A DNA stretch of 64,000 nucleotides from Liolophura sinensis (Eukaryota; Mollusca; Polyplacophora; Chitonida; Chitonidae): NCBI RefSeq assembly GCF_032854445.1, contig NC_088301.1, positions 48,109,116 to 48,173,115 of the forward strand, written 5' to 3'. Position numbers and translations under genes: made by a program. Shown here in pieces: positions 36,354 to 50,530 of this stretch. Every line of letters begins with the position of its first letter. The stretch's first letter is position 1. Below the pieces are notes generated by a model. That model did no database searches, was not told where the DNA came from, and saw only the letters and a program-made list of their open reading frames with translations.

Positions 36354-38040
36354 GTATAACATAGGTGTATTTATGCATGGGTGGTTTTGTATTATGAGAT
36401 AGCCTGAAGTGCTTCATTTAATCTAAACACAAAGCATTGAAGTTTCGCTGAAAATCCATTTACAGGTGTTGAACCAGTAAGCGAACAACTCTTACATGTA
36501 CATAAATTTTAATGCCATTAACATAGTGGTTGCTGAAGACGTTATCATCTTACGTTATATCAGAGTGATGTCAACATGAACTTATAGCGGCGTTGTTCCA
36601 GTATGGTACAATATATATGGATGCAACACTTTTCTCATGGATAGAACAACACCTAGGGTTAGTGTTTGGCACTTCCATGTTATGAGTTCTTGTAACCGTC
36701 TTATGACCTGCATGGGCACCTGACATACCTCCGGTAATAATAACCCATACAGTTGTTGATATCCTCAAGAAACGTTGCTTCCACTGACTTAATATGTTGG
36801 CCATATATATGCAGTTGAAAGAAGCCAGAGGTATATGGTCAACCTTCAAACAGATGTGAAAGTAACTTGTTCGAATTCCGGCCCTGCTCTGGTTTCCCAG
36901 ACTTCTTCACAGTTTCCTGTACACCAACCATGCCGGATTCAATATTCCTAGTTTCTCGAGCCCGGGTTTCACAAATTGGGACGAAAATCATCTTCAATGG
37001 TTATCTCTCCTGGGTTAAATTCGCCTTTGTTTTCACCTCCAATACTCTAGTCATGTGACAAAAGAGTGTGGTAATGATTGGTTCACTGCAAAACTATGAA
37101 TTGCATGCAACCTATGCATACAAACTGAGTTTATATCTTATGCGATATTAAAACTTCCTGGACGAAGCACAGGCATGCACGACTTTTAATGCCTCAGTCT
37201 AAACAAGCTCTCTGTTTGTATTATGATAAAACAGGTGTATGTATTATGTTGTGGATTTGACTTTAAGGTATACAGAGTCAACACTTATTGGCTGAAAGTG
37301 GACATGGGGTTTCCGGGGTTGAACCCTCCAGCTTTGGTGACGCTTAAATAAATCTGCCATAACCAAAAATTCAGCACATAATATTTATTTTGTATAGTAC
37401 CGTGTCGGAATTCACCATCAATGAATTGATATACTCATGATATATATAGGACTAATACATGAGTGGTGCTCTGATACCATGAACCTAGTTTGTGTCTTCA
37501 AGATGGTTTTTTTGAGAATATCGAATGTTGAGACCGGTTGTTCAAATTAGTGTATTGATCCAGACTTCATACTAAATGCGAGAATAATCCTATGCATATA
37601 CAATGGAAATAGCACTTGAGTCGGTTATGGGTGGCGTAAACCTTACGCAGGTTTAATACTGACGAACTTTCCTGTATGGTGTAAATTTATGCACACCATA
37701 TTGGAGGAAGTTGAGCAGTCTTCAACACACGTTAGATTGTGTTACTCGACCGCCTGTTGTCACCACCATGCATTTCAGTCTTATGAACAAAGAGAACAGT
37801 TAATGGCTGTAGGCCTATATATTCTGCTAGATGTATAGGCCTATACAGCGGTCATGTCCCCTGACAATTTAAGCCTCGTAAAACTTCAATAGATACACAC
37901 AGATACGACGGACCTGTGTTCTGACATGTCCAACAAAGAATTGCTGTTTACTGAGAGCATTTATATAACATATATATTAAAAAGCAGATATAGATGAGCG
38001 TAAAATGTATATATATAAATGACATTGAAAAAAAAAAACA
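36354..38040. other. Intergenic, nothing recognised
   Basis: AT-rich sequence downstream of the POC1 3' UTR. A stretch at about 37045-37120 (GTCATGTGACAAAAGAGTGT) resembles 55800-55880 and may be a minor dispersed repeat. Confidence 0.4.
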
Positions 38041-40414
38041 ATTTTTATGAGTGTACTGGTGACAATCGCCAGAGGCCCATTATAGAGGTATGAAAAATGT
38101 GAAGAAATTACCGGAAGTAGTTTCACCCAAGTACAACGTATCAGTGCGCTTGACGAAATAGACTATGTTCAAATATCAGCTTCCTTTCGTGATGATTTCA
38201 TCATTGTTTTGTTGGGATATATATTTTATGATGTTGCATTGAATAAAAATTTAAATTATGTTTTTCGTGTCACGAAAGGCTATCGAATGCGCTTGCGCTA
38301 TTTTTATGATCCTGACGGTAAATGTCATACCAGTTGGTACCTTGATTGCATGTAATAGCGTAGGCCTATGTAGTGAAAAGATTTACACCATGTACGGTAG
38401 CCTACGCTCATGTATTTAACTGCTCCTAATGATATTTAGGCCTGTCTGGTGGGAATCGAGCGCTTTTGTTAGTCATGAAAATGGTGAAAATAAAGAATGT
38501 GGAAGTTATAAGACGACGGGTATGCCGTATGACCTTGACCCCAGTGCTACAAATAAGGAGCGTGAAGGTGTAAATGCGCTTAAGGGTTAGATGATACGCT
38601 TCTAAAATTAAAACCGAGCGTACTGAATACGCATGACGATTTGTGTGTACGCCTAAATTTCTAAAAGCTATAGCGTACATGCGAGATTTAAATCAAACAC
38701 CTCTGTCAAAATCGAAAGTAGACCTGCAAAGGAGTTTATGTGCACTACGCCCTCCATGACGTGTTAGTTTTCAGAAACTGAAGGTTACAGCAAAGGCTCA
38801 TGTACCACTTCCCATAGTCGCGGAGAATGACTACTGTGATATTTGTATTTGTCATTCTCTGGTGTTTGCCATGAAGAAGATGTAGCAAGGGCTAAAAAAA
38901 AGGTCATTTGGGTTACTATACAGCAAGTTCTGCTATTACACTGCATTAAATCATCCTAATATCGCTCCCGGTGTTCGGTTTTAATTCTACACCGATCGTC
39001 AGTTATGTGGGCTATGTTAAATTGTCATGGATTATCCAGTTTCCAACGTGTACATGAATTGGTGATTTTTGAGTAGAGAAGCCAATGCAATGAAGTGTAA
39101 CAATCGCGAGAACAGCTAGTTTTCAAAAACACTTTAGAGTTATACTATACACTGCCAAAAAATCAAGCACAAATAATAAATTTTTGTCTTCTAACGTAAG
39201 CCTACATTTGGATTTAACATAACAAGCGTATCATGTTTTGATCCCAAAACGGCGGTTGTTCGTGTATACAGAAATGTTTGGGCAGGTAAAAAAATTATCT
39301 GCATTAGGCAAGTTACCTAGGATGAAATGATACTGCAACCCCTGCTATCAAAACAAAATGAATCGGTGAAGTTGTCAATGAGTGTGTTCTTGGAATAAAC
39401 CCGGTAGGCTTTCAGGTTGTAGGCCTATGAGCGTCATCCAGATTCAGTCTTCGTAAGGAACAGCTGAAATAATTTGTTCTAGAATGTTATGACAAGTCGT
39501 AATTCTTGGCAGTCGCCATATACATACATATACTTGTAGCCTTGTAAGTAACTACAAGAATCTCTGTACCAGTAAAGGTCTCTGTAGGCCAATGCACATG
39601 TACGTCATGCACATGTACGTCTTTCGATTTTTTCAACCCATTCACTCAGTCAACACTTTCCAGGTGTATTAATGGGTACCCAAAATAGTGAAGTGTTGAG
39701 TATTCTCAAAAAATGTGTACTGCAGTAGGCTTACCAAGTACTCCGTCTCTTGGAAAAGTAGGGAGTACGGCACTACCTCTGAAAATTGTCTGTAGCACTG
39801 CTTGACCCCTTGAGTTACTGACCAGTAGTAACCTTCCTTATTGCGTGAATAACAACAAACTTATTATACAAAGTTTTTCATGGTCCGTTGAAGTTATCTG
39901 TTAAATTGTGGAATGAGCTGTTAATTACGTTTGCTATATGTGATGAACATCCTGAAAAGATCGAAAAAAAGTTGACAGACTGTACACATACATTTTATGT
40001 GTCCTTGCCATATTTTTACTGTTGAGATACAACTGTACAGTGTAAAGACCAAAACATGTATATTGTATTACGCCACATACGGCAGTGGTACAAATAATGG
40101 AGATTTTTATGCTTACACTAACCAAACAAATAGAAATGGTAACGACTTAGTTGGGAAAATGTCTACAATCTTACAGGCTAAGTATAGCATAAATGACGTT
40201 CTGGTGCAATGCATTCTCTTTTTAGTCATGCCATAATGAGGCAGGGCCAGGTCCTCCATTACAGACAGGATAACTGATAGGTCCTTTGTGGGTGGAGAAG
40301 ACCAATGAATTGTACTATAGAAGACAACTGGTCTTAAGTTACAAGAAAAATAAAAATAGAAGAGCCATAGACCCATTTCACAGCCCTTGGGCTCTATTTC
40401 TTTTTTTTTTTTTT
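38041..40414. repeat. Dispersed repeat D, copy split by a 1.48 kb block
   Basis: 38041-38265 and 39745-40414 together match the uninterrupted copy at 25620-26570 in the same order and orientation. The 38266-39744 block has no counterpart there. I see no terminal repeats on the block, so it may be a later insertion or the other copy may have lost it. The end again carries ATTTCACAGCCCTTGGGCT and a T-run. Confidence 0.7.
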
Positions 40415-41049
40415 ACTGCTGCTTGTTTTGGATGCATTCCAAGGTTATAAAACATGAATATTGAATACGCCTATATTGAAGTTAAACTTTGACTCCTATT
40501 CGTTGCTCTCAAGGCCTTTGGAAATGAATTAACGTATGTTGTATAGGCATATACTATATTGTCCTTTTATACTTTATTTAATGTTTCTATGTATACTTGC
40601 ATGGAGGCCTAGAGATGTAGGTCATAGTGTTTCATCTACGCGGTCGCATTCGGACTCTCAATTATATGAGACGACAGTGTCCTCATAAATGGCCGAAATA
40701 ATTTTAAAAATGACCTAAAAGGAAAACAAACAAAGTAAAACATAACCCAACTGTTACACCACATGAAGGTCACGCCGACCTCTAAACATGCATTCAGTTC
40801 TCCGCAGGCCACGCAGACAAAAACATGCTTAAACCGCAACTGCGTGTGGATACGGAAAAATTTCAGAGTTGAGAAATAAAATAAGAGCCTTTCCAGATCA
40901 TTTGTTATAACATCAAGACCGACGCTGTATAGATATATTGTCCCCGTGGATTCAATTGGCTATATGCAATATGTAATCTGGAATGGGTGCAGATAATTGT
41001 AAATCTTGTACTTCTGGAAAATTAGCGATAATCTGTATGGAACAAATCT

Positions 41050-41375
41050 CCCCCGTGTGTCCGCGGCGGGAGCGGTAGATCCAGGCTCAATCCTGGATCG
41101 AGTCACACCTAAGACCTAAAAAAAAAAAGACTACGTCGTAACGTCCTCGCTTGGCGTTCAGCATGAAGGGGATAGTGCAACGACTGGTTGACCCATATCA
41201 GCATAATGGCTCGGGCGGGGCGGCTTACTTGCCTTCGGTAAGTCGTCTCAGTGAAGCAGCAACCGATGAAAGAGCACATGAGAAGGCATATTACATACAC
41301 TCTAAGGACTCCTTCGACGTCATATGAAAAATTATTGAGTACGACGTTAAACCCCAAGCACTCACTCACTCACTC
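41050..41375 (+). repeat. Dispersed family B element (tRNA-like head)
   Basis: Begins near GTGTCCGCGGCGGGAGCGGT with AATCCTGGATCGAGTCAC (B-box-like), continues AAGGGGATAGTGCAACGACT, and ends TTGAGTACGACGTTAAACCC followed by CACTCACTCACTC. Shares both ends with 31500-31790. The GTACGACGTTAAACCCCAAG ending is a pattern I associate with mollusc SINEs. Confidence 0.65.
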
Positions 41376-42589
41376 TCCCATGTATTTTTTTTTTATCCCA
41401 TCGACTTATTAAAGAAGATTTGATCATAGTGTAAGTGAAACCGCTTCAGATTTAAACCGCTTCAAGATTTTATATTCCGTATTCACTTCCTATTTAATCT
41501 TGGTCGGTTTCGATCAAATTTCTGGTTTCCATGTCAACCGATTGTAAATAGGATAACAAGTTTCAGCGACATGATCCTACTCAAATATTATTTCAAGAAG
41601 GTTTGCAATTGCAACACATATTGAAGTAAACTGCTTCAATTAGACTTATGCCTTGCAAACGTAACCCCTACTGAAGTAGATGTAAGTGGAAATTTTAATA
41701 TGCGTTTGGGTGTATATAGGGTAATCAGAAAATCAGTGTAACGGTTCTGTCATGTTTTATTTAGTGATGTTGTGACTTACTATTTGCCATCGTTGCAAAC
41801 CCAGCTCTAGCAGCATCAGCTGCGGCCTTCAGCCGCGAGATAGTGTATGGGGCAGTTGTTTAATATGGGCATTTCAGTTTCCTTCATCCATAAATTTAAC
41901 TGTCTTCAGACAGGTCAAAATATTTGAGTGTGGTGTTGATGCTGTGCACTGCACAAGCAGTAACTCGCTGACTGATTTGGGATAATAAGCAAATGAGCCG
42001 AACAGAAACAATATTTTTATACAGAATTGACATTCAAGCTGTGCAAATAAAGACAGGAGGCAAATGCGAATATTGTGTTAGCAACAAAGTGGAGGAAGAC
42101 AGGCTACAAGCGTAAGCTTGCACTTATCTTTTTGAGAACGATTGCTTCTGTGTAACGAATGAAATTGTTAGTTCACCAATGCTTTATTGACATAAATACT
42201 TCCTGTTTCGATGAACTGTTGGTGTCAAGGTGAAAACAAATTGTCGGAATTTCGCCTTTGTCAGCTCGAAATCTCGTCTATTGTGTCAAGTGTGTCTGTA
42301 TTCCTCTACAAAAGTTTACTGTTTCCGGCAATGATAATGGCTGATTGTACATGCTGGAATGAGTGTATTTTATTTTTATCTGGGGTTGTACTATCCAGAT
42401 GAATCTCTGTTCGAATCTCTGTCTGAATAAACATGAAGTAATCATACCAATGAGCAGGCCTACACTAATCAAATTTTTACAAATCTTACACCGATTTCTT
42501 TGGTGTTTCTCGCTACCCAAGACCAATATTATTGGATAGCAGTTCAGTAACGGAGATACAAAAAGTGTAGATTTTCATTTAAGAAATGC

Positions 42590-42678
42590 GAAATTTCAAG
42601 AAGTGGGTCAAATTGTCGAGAAAAATTTTGAAATTTCGAATAAAAAAGTGAAATTTCAACGTAAAAAGAAGAAATTTC
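42590..42678. promoter_or_regulatory. Four GAAATTTC palindromes (heat-shock-element-like), phased
   Basis: GAAATTTC (GAA-NN-TTC) occurs at 42590, 42630, 42650 and 42671, spacings 40, 20 and 21 bases, close to whole helical turns. It may equally be a small decayed tandem repeat. No adjacent gene start is visible. Confidence 0.35.
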
Positions 42679-44880
42679 CACATATCCCCCGTCCACCTCC
42701 CTCTCGCCCCACCTACGCTAGATAGGCTTCCATACATTTGCACCATCCGTTATATCAATAAGGTTAATTCATTGCCACATAATAAGTTACCAAGCCCTGA
42801 GTTTCTCATGTATGCTGAACGACAAAATCTATCGATGGGATTATTTGTATCACACACACTTCTTGTTGAATGGGTTGTATGCCATTCATCACTATCAGTC
42901 GGAGCATGAATGTGATTAACGCGTATGCATGGCTGACTCTCAATGTAACCAAGCCCTCATTGATTTGCGGAAGGAGTTGCTTCCCCTATCTCAAGCGAAT
43001 GCGCATGTCCCTGTAACAGTTAGCCGACCATTGTAAATGTTCAGTATTTAAGCTAGATTACAAAGATATAATTAAAAAAAAAACACGCTTTTCCGCAAAG
43101 AAAAGCTCTTTCATTGACCTCTTTCTCGTATTATAATCACGACTCAACCAGTGTAAACAATGCAATAAGATATTTGTAGATGCCTGCGCATTCAAAATAG
43201 GCCTAGGCCTACGTATAGATTGTGCTGGACTGAAAATGATTAGTGTCTGTATATGTTCGCCCGTGTTTCCGTTTGTTTGCTACCATTCATGCGCATATTT
43301 TGCACACAATGAACACCTAGAATTTTGTAACGTTAAAAATTTCTCTGAAGGACCCAGTTTACTTGTTGCCAATTCCATCATGATGTGTTATATGAGCTTT
43401 TCACAGAAACTATTTCTTAGATTTCATTTCATTTTATTTTACCTCCGAACAAAGAATTGTGACATTTTCATTATTAAGTGATAAAAATTTAATTTGAGAA
43501 CTTTGATTGTAAGAATATTAATTGAAAGCTTTTCTTATTGGTCCTTTCACTTTTAGACGACACTGACTGTTCTGCATTTTTGGTTGGTTCTACACGAAAC
43601 AAATTTAAGTGAAAGACTTCTGATAGGATCAAACAGGAGGGCTACCTTGGTGTATCAGACGCGGAGGTCACTATCACTGGGTAAGGACTTAAAAATGACC
43701 AAACTAATTGTATAGGACATTATATACAGATCGACGTCATATAATAATGTGGATTATTAGACTTTAGTCTTCGTTGTGGTGCGAAATCAGTGATTTTATC
43801 ATGTTTGAATTCCTCTTAGTTTCAAATGCCCAAACCATAGATTCTCATTAAGTGTAAATAGATTGTTAACAAGGAAGAATCCACACACATTCGATCTCAT
43901 TAAGCCGATAGTTTCGCACAAGAAAGACATACGTGTATTAAATCTAATACGTTAAAATTAATTGTCTCTGTAATAATTCAAATGGCTAAATAATAAAAAA
44001 AAATAGCAGATGAAAACAATTTATCTTGGAAAAATAAGAACTTTAATACATATAGATTTACAATTCAGCGAAACGTCCGACACTTTAGCCCCTGGTCGAC
44101 CATCAATCACCCACCCACGTCTGATGTTTTCACACACATGTATAACTGCTGTACTAAATAAACCAACTATGTACTAATCTACATGAAGGTTTATATGTCG
44201 CCTATGCACGTATGTGTTAACATATAGTTACACGATATCAGCGGTCGGCCCCTTAGATTGATATACAAGTACGGTGGTTATATATACAGATTATGACTTC
44301 GCCACCAGTATACAGAATATATATGTTTGGTGTGTGATTATTTCACCACAGAGTGACATTACGTTCGGGAACAGACCATAAACGTGTCCGAGTTTTGACA
44401 GGCATGAATATACTATTAGAGGGCTTGGCTATATAAGCTCCTAGCCTAGGCCAACAGCCATGGGCTATATACCAAGCAGTTGTATGTTTAGAATGTACAT
44501 GTACAGACGTGTTTCACCTTTAGACCCTGTAAAAGTTATGGCTGACCTATTTGGAACAATTCTGCATATGATATTAGAGCTATATATAGTCCATTTCACT
44601 CACACGTTTAGCCTATAAATATATATACGCTATACAATGATGGCTATGATACAATACAGTATTATACCTTCTCAGAATGTGAAATCTTTACATGTATATA
44701 CACAAGGTGTTTCTTTTGTACACGTTGCCGTGAACCGATCGTTGTATTGGAAGTTTTATTTATTATATATATGTATTTATTCAGTTTATTCAGTTTACGG
44801 TCAGCATTAAATGTACACAAACGATGTTCAACTTCCGCCAGGTAGTTTGTATTATTAGACCTGTACATCTAATTAATACA
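42679..44880. other. Intergenic, nothing recognised
   Basis: AT-rich, only short uninformative open frames. No exon-like or repeat structure identified. Confidence 0.4.
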
Positions 44881-44884
44881 TAAA

Positions 44885-45105
44885 GGAAGGAAAGGCCGGG
44901 TTGGTGGAGTTCGCTCAACCCTTTTCACTTATGTAAAGCGTTGGTCCTGATCATCATCGATTTCGTCGCAATTTTGGATGCGGATGAAAGCGACAGAGGA
45001 TCTGTCAATTACCGGCATGCGAATCCTGGTGGTATATCCGTGTATTCTCAGGGCATGCACTCTGGTTTCATCCAACCATAAAACTGACCCCCGTTGTACT
45101 GAGAA
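44885..45105 (+). repeat. Probable SINE-type repeat
   Basis: Contains GGTTGGTGGAGTTCGCTCAA, CATGCGAATCCTGGTGGTAT (B-box-like) and TGGTTTCATCCAACCATAAA. This arrangement resembles family A (TGGTTTCC..CCACCATAATGC) but is diverged and lacks the AAATAAAT tail. Confidence 0.4.
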
Positions 45106-47224
45106 AAATTTTCAATTAGCTTTACTTCTATCAAAATAATGAACTAAATATCCAGTGACAATATAGCTGATATCCAAGAAAAAACGAAATCGCGAGCAGT
45201 GTGAATATATAAGCTAGCAATGTTCCTACCTATCACCGATCACTACCAATATGCTTCAAACATGCAGAATTACGTTTGTCATGTAATTGCTTGACGTTCT
45301 ATAGGGGAAATCTATAGGTATCAATTCGACATGCATGTATAGGCTTATATACATCAAACGATAAGGATATTTAAATAAAAAACAAAACAGCAAAAATAAG
45401 GCCGCGTGAAAAACAGAAAACCAACAGTTCTGGCTTTCAATTATATACTTCAAAAGTCATGACATCAAAATACACACATGAATCACAATCATGTGAAACA
45501 GTGTCCAATTAGGCCCACATCCCTGTAAGTAGGCGCACTGGACACATGGTGATAGGCAAGATGAAGAAATGTGAATGCAGCAGCTGTCTCGAAATCCTAA
45601 ATGCTTCCCAAGTGTATCACATGTACATGATATTGTTTCTCAGTCGTACATGCCCATATATACTAGCCAACATGTAGGCGTAAAAGCCTTCAGGTTAATA
45701 AACCACTAGACCCGGCTTAAGGAAACAACTGAATTGCGGAACGCCAGAGATCCTTAGATTTCGAAATTTGGATTGAAAACTGCTGGTGCAGTACGATAAA
45801 TGGAAGACGTATATAACTATTCATTTGCATTTTATCCGCCAGGTGATATTTTTTGTATAGATCCGTGTACAGTCTTTATGTGTTTCATTCAGATACTGCA
45901 GCATTAACAAATACAATGAAAGTCATTAGTAAGGGGCTAGAGGGGGTGGCACACGCCGATCGAGCTAGGAGGGTCAAGACGGGGTGAACTATTCCTGTTG
46001 ATCGAACACTGATAACGGAGGACATTCTATAGTGTAAACAGATACCATTCATATTCTATTTTATGCCTGGTGGAAATTCCTATTCTGTGAGTTGTTTTAA
46101 AAGTTATCCGCTTTCCCACTGTTGTCGTGGAAAATAGGATTGCTAAACATCCTGCATTTAATGATACTTTATGCAATTGACCTTTCCGAGCTGTCAATCG
46201 AAAACACGCAGTTGACCAGTCATAAGCAGTATTATTGCAATTACGTCAACGGGATGCCCTACACATTGGTTACAAATGTTTAATCTTTCTATTTGCTTTC
46301 ACCGGGAATGGAATGAAGAGTAAGGTTGTCACTAGAAGGCGTGGTGGGACATGGGATGTGTTGGATTCATGCATTCGGGTTTAGGGGATTCTTGCTTCAA
46401 ATCTGTCTCACGATTAAATGTCGATACAACTTGCTTTACAACGATTTTATTTTGATGCCTCACGTCGATGTCACAAATCATGATCTTTCTACCTCCGCAC
46501 ATGAATATACCGATAATCTGAAACTAACACCTATATTCCCATGATCTAATGTATTTACTTATTACGGCTTTACGTCCAATAACGAGAGAACTGTCTGAAG
46601 GGCTGCACCTGTCCAGACAGGTGAACGTGTAGCAGAATCGCATTCAGTTCAACCTTAAATGAGATTTACTGAAGAAATGCATATTTTATAACAGAGGCCT
46701 AAAATTAACATGCGATTTTTTCATCAAACATGCATAATAAACCTTGAATAGCCATTTGGCACTCCTGAAACTCTTCATCCAGATTGACAATGCTAGAAAA
46801 ATAGTTAAGAAGCTTGGTATTATTGGTCCGATCTGGCCCTGTGGGTGAACTTTATTTGTAGGCCTATGTCGTAACATGAATGCATGATATTCATCGTAAT
46901 AAGATATCCTATATTTCGCCTCTTATAATATAGCGATATGAATGGGGGAAAAAACCATCGTGTCACAACTTGTAGGTTATTAAGAAAATATTGCTATGTT
47001 AACCTGCATTAATGTCGTGAAGTTATGTATTGTAATGAACATCAAGTACTGCTTCCTCAGTAGGCCTATGTGATGGAATATCGCTATATCAGTGTGTGCT
47101 GTGAATGTAATGAGCATGTGAAAATCCAAAATTATACGGTCTTAAACAAAACAATAAATATAAATAATCATAGAATTTCATGAATTCAGTAATTTTCAAC
47201 AGTTTTCTGTCTTAGTTGATCTTC

Positions 47225-47460
47225 ATTGCAGTCTCTGGTGGACGAAAGCATTCAACTACATAGCGTTTCACTGGAGTCAGTTCCACGCCCACCTGTCCAC
47301 GCGGGGCATGCGCCAGCGATTTATAGGTTCAGACCCCACATACTTGGTGGGAGAAAAGGTGTATTCACGATGGTTAAAGATCATCTCCTTTAGCATCTAA
47401 TTCTTCCCACTTACTAGGAGTCACGGAATCACACTCTCCAGTGCATGTGAACAGAGAGGA
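47225..47460 (+). repeat. Possible tRNA-derived repeat
   Basis: TATAGGTTCAGACCCCACAT (B-box-like) lies about 85 bases after CTGGTGGACGAAAGCATTC. No second copy was recognised in this window, so this is weakly supported. Confidence 0.25.
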
Positions 47461-48719
47461 GTTCGGCACAAATTATTTACACGCGGGCAGGAAATGCAGT
47501 ATGACGTCAGAGCCACGTGCCTCTCCATGGTGAATAGCCGCGCGGCGTCCTATGTGCTAATGTACGTCACTTGACATTTCAACTCTGCCATTGTCTAGCT
47601 CGAAATAGAATGAACGCTTCCTTGTGGTCCATACCTGGTGCACACAAAGTGGCAGTTAAGCAATATGTGGTGCTATTTGCACAGTTGTACATCTGCAGGT
47701 CACCTTTCATTACTGACAGGTTATTTAGTCATGGTCTGTTTAGGTTAGAGGTACATTGGTCCACTTCTCCAGTAGTTTGATGCTTCCATTTGTCCTGTTA
47801 GTGGCAAATTGATCACGTTTTCATTTTGACACTCAAGAAAAACGCTGTCCGTCACTTTGGGACGTTTATGTCAACTTCACAAAGACTTTTTGTCTATTAT
47901 AAGCGGAAAATCGTTTCTCGAAGTACACTGTCTTCGGTAAATTATGTGATATTTATATCCGAAACATCGAGCGTAGCAAGAATTGGATTGTTCCAATTTT
48001 GTATCTTCCCTACATCTATATTTATATATGTATAGCATACATGGTAGGTTGCTTATTTTGAAGCATTTGCATGAACCGCTAAATAAAATCCTAACCGTGA
48101 GGTAAACAGATAGGTGATCGGATTTCACCAGTAATCAGTATATGACCATTTTCCAGTTATCACAGTCGTTACTGCTCTGATTTTACGCTCTATGCTACTG
48201 TCTTTTATTGCTTGTGTATTTATAATAAAAAGAGCTGATCTTGTATAGACACATGTTTGCATGAGTGCAATATATGTGCTCGCCGTTCACCGTTAACTTG
48301 AGTTATAATCTATTTGTGACATCTACAGAGCAGTTGACATGTATGAGGGAACGATATCTGTTTCTTCCTATATATAGAAGAGCGAAGAAAAGTGCAAACG
48401 CGATGTTCTCTTTATTGATGGAAAAAACTAAAACCAGTGTTCATAGGCCTTAAATGCGTGTTTCGAATCCAGTTCCCGGCGATTAATCATTTGCATGCAT
48501 TCTTATACCAATTAAAGCACCATTGATTTCTCAGCTATATTTAACTGACAGGGATCAGTATTTTCCCATAACAATGTGCCTGGTTTCTTTTATCCTTAAA
48601 CTGACTGTAATATTGTTGTATATAATAGGTGAAATATCCTTAGTTCCTCACATTTTAGTTAATAATGATATGCTGTGAATGTATCAGACTGTTACATATA
48701 TCAGGCTTAGATTAAGTGT

Positions 48720-48838
48720 AACCTGCGGATGGCCGTGGGTTTCCCGCGGTTTCCTCCCACCATAATGCTGGTCGCCGTTGTATATGGGCAATATTCTTTA
48801 GTACGGCGTAAAACACCAATCACATAAATAAATTAATT
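48720..48838 (+). repeat. SINE family A 3' part
   Basis: CTGCGGATGGCCGTGGGTTT...CACCATAATGCTGGTCGCCG...CACATAAATAAATTAATTAA. Clear match to the 3' half of the full SINE at 56788-57033. Confidence 0.85.
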
Positions 48839-49739
48839 AATTAAATGGAGTTAAATTAATGGTGCAACTCTATCCATAACATGGAATTGCAACAGTACGC
48901 TTATTGGATCACATAACCTAAATACGAAGTTTTCGTAATACATGAAAAGCTGCTTTAAATGCATTTATTTTAATCTATACATGTTTTAATATATACATGT
49001 ATACACGAAAGTGCTTGAATTCTCTGGTATAAAACCTTGCTTTTTTCTTAGAACGTAGACATCTAATATCATTATCCAAGGGCTGTTCAAGGAATCGTGA
49101 AACAACATTTAAAATAATATTTTTTACATAAGGCATACGTATCTCTGTCTACCTGACACAGATCAAGTATTTTTATTATACATCTTGTCAAAAGATTACA
49201 AAAACTTCAAATCTTTACACGTGTTGTATTACTAAATTGGCTGTACACAGGATATTCCAATAAACTACACATGTAGTCATATACAGAAGCACATGTGGCA
49301 ATTCATTAATGGCTGTGGTGTTATGGTTTTCCTTATAAGCCAGCTCGCGATATGAGATATTTTTGGTTCCTGCAATGTATATATGGCTTTATGGGTCCTG
49401 CTATGTATATAAAGTTTCTTTCACCTGTAACGTGAATGACCGGCATCAGTTTCAACCATTAGTTCTGTCTTTCACGTTCCTGCATTTAGACTTAATTACA
49501 CATATACCAATTTCATTATTTATGAATTTATGTATTGATTGATTTGCTTGATTGGTAATATACGCTGTACTCAATAGTATTTCATCTATATGCCATCTAT
49601 ATGTTGCGTTTTACTGATGGATCTTCCCGTGGTAACTTCAGAAACCTCTTGATTTAAAGGATACAATAAACACGTGTTTTTTTTATTATTTCTTAATACA
49701 TAGTATGTAATGTCACCCAACGTATAAAACTACAAAAAT

Positions 49740-50530
49740 AATAGCTTTCTTCTCGGGGCGTAGAAATGACTTTAAACTACAGTTTTCGTATAGCCTCAGC
49801 GGTCTAGTCAGATATTAAGTCGCCTGCAGTGTGGTGACGTCAGGGTGATCTTGTGTAATTAAATCAAAACAACTTTGTTGGGGGAGAGTCTGAATTGGGG
49901 GCGTTAAGCTGGTTGCGCGTTCCCAGCATGTTCATCGATGACGTCATTTCCGAATATTTCAACCACTGATAGAAATGGTTAAGAAATATAAATGATATGC
50001 CTCAAAAATGAAAAAAAAACAGTTCTTATTTTTTGTGGCATACCGTTTTTGATGTTCCTTAAAAACACACGCTTTGTTTTATAGCACCTTTTCATACATG
50101 CTTTCAGTGTGGAGTTTATAGAGGCTATAGAGATTTTGAGCAAAAAATCAGCGCAGATACACCTGAATTTTTACTATTATGTTAGAATAGCTCAAATAGT
50201 TACCTTTAACCTTATATCAGCCTCGTCTGTATACGCGTTACCACTTAAAATGGCTTACGTATTTTAATTTTAAAAATTAATTAAAAGCTGGTCGCATAAA
50301 ACTTTTCAACTTTTTCAAAATTTTCAATCATTTTAACACAATAAATACAGTACAGATCTGTATTTTTATGGCGGAATAATCACATGAACAGCTAAAATAC
50401 ACCCCTAAATATAAGAAAATTTACAGGCATAATATAGGTTGGATTTCATCGGTAACGTGTGACCATTTGCCAACTGAACACTGTTGTCGCTTCTCTGATT
50501 TTACTGGCTGTATGCTTTAGTCTGTTATGT
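49740..50530. repeat. Dispersed repeat blocks related to 11700-11900 and family C
   Basis: 49757-49920 matches 11714-11885. 50445-50530 carries the family C blocks GTGTGACCATTTGCCAACTG and TCTGATTTTACTGGCTGTAT. The two repeat types may be parts of one longer element, since both also occur within ITIH introns. No open reading frame. Confidence 0.45.
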
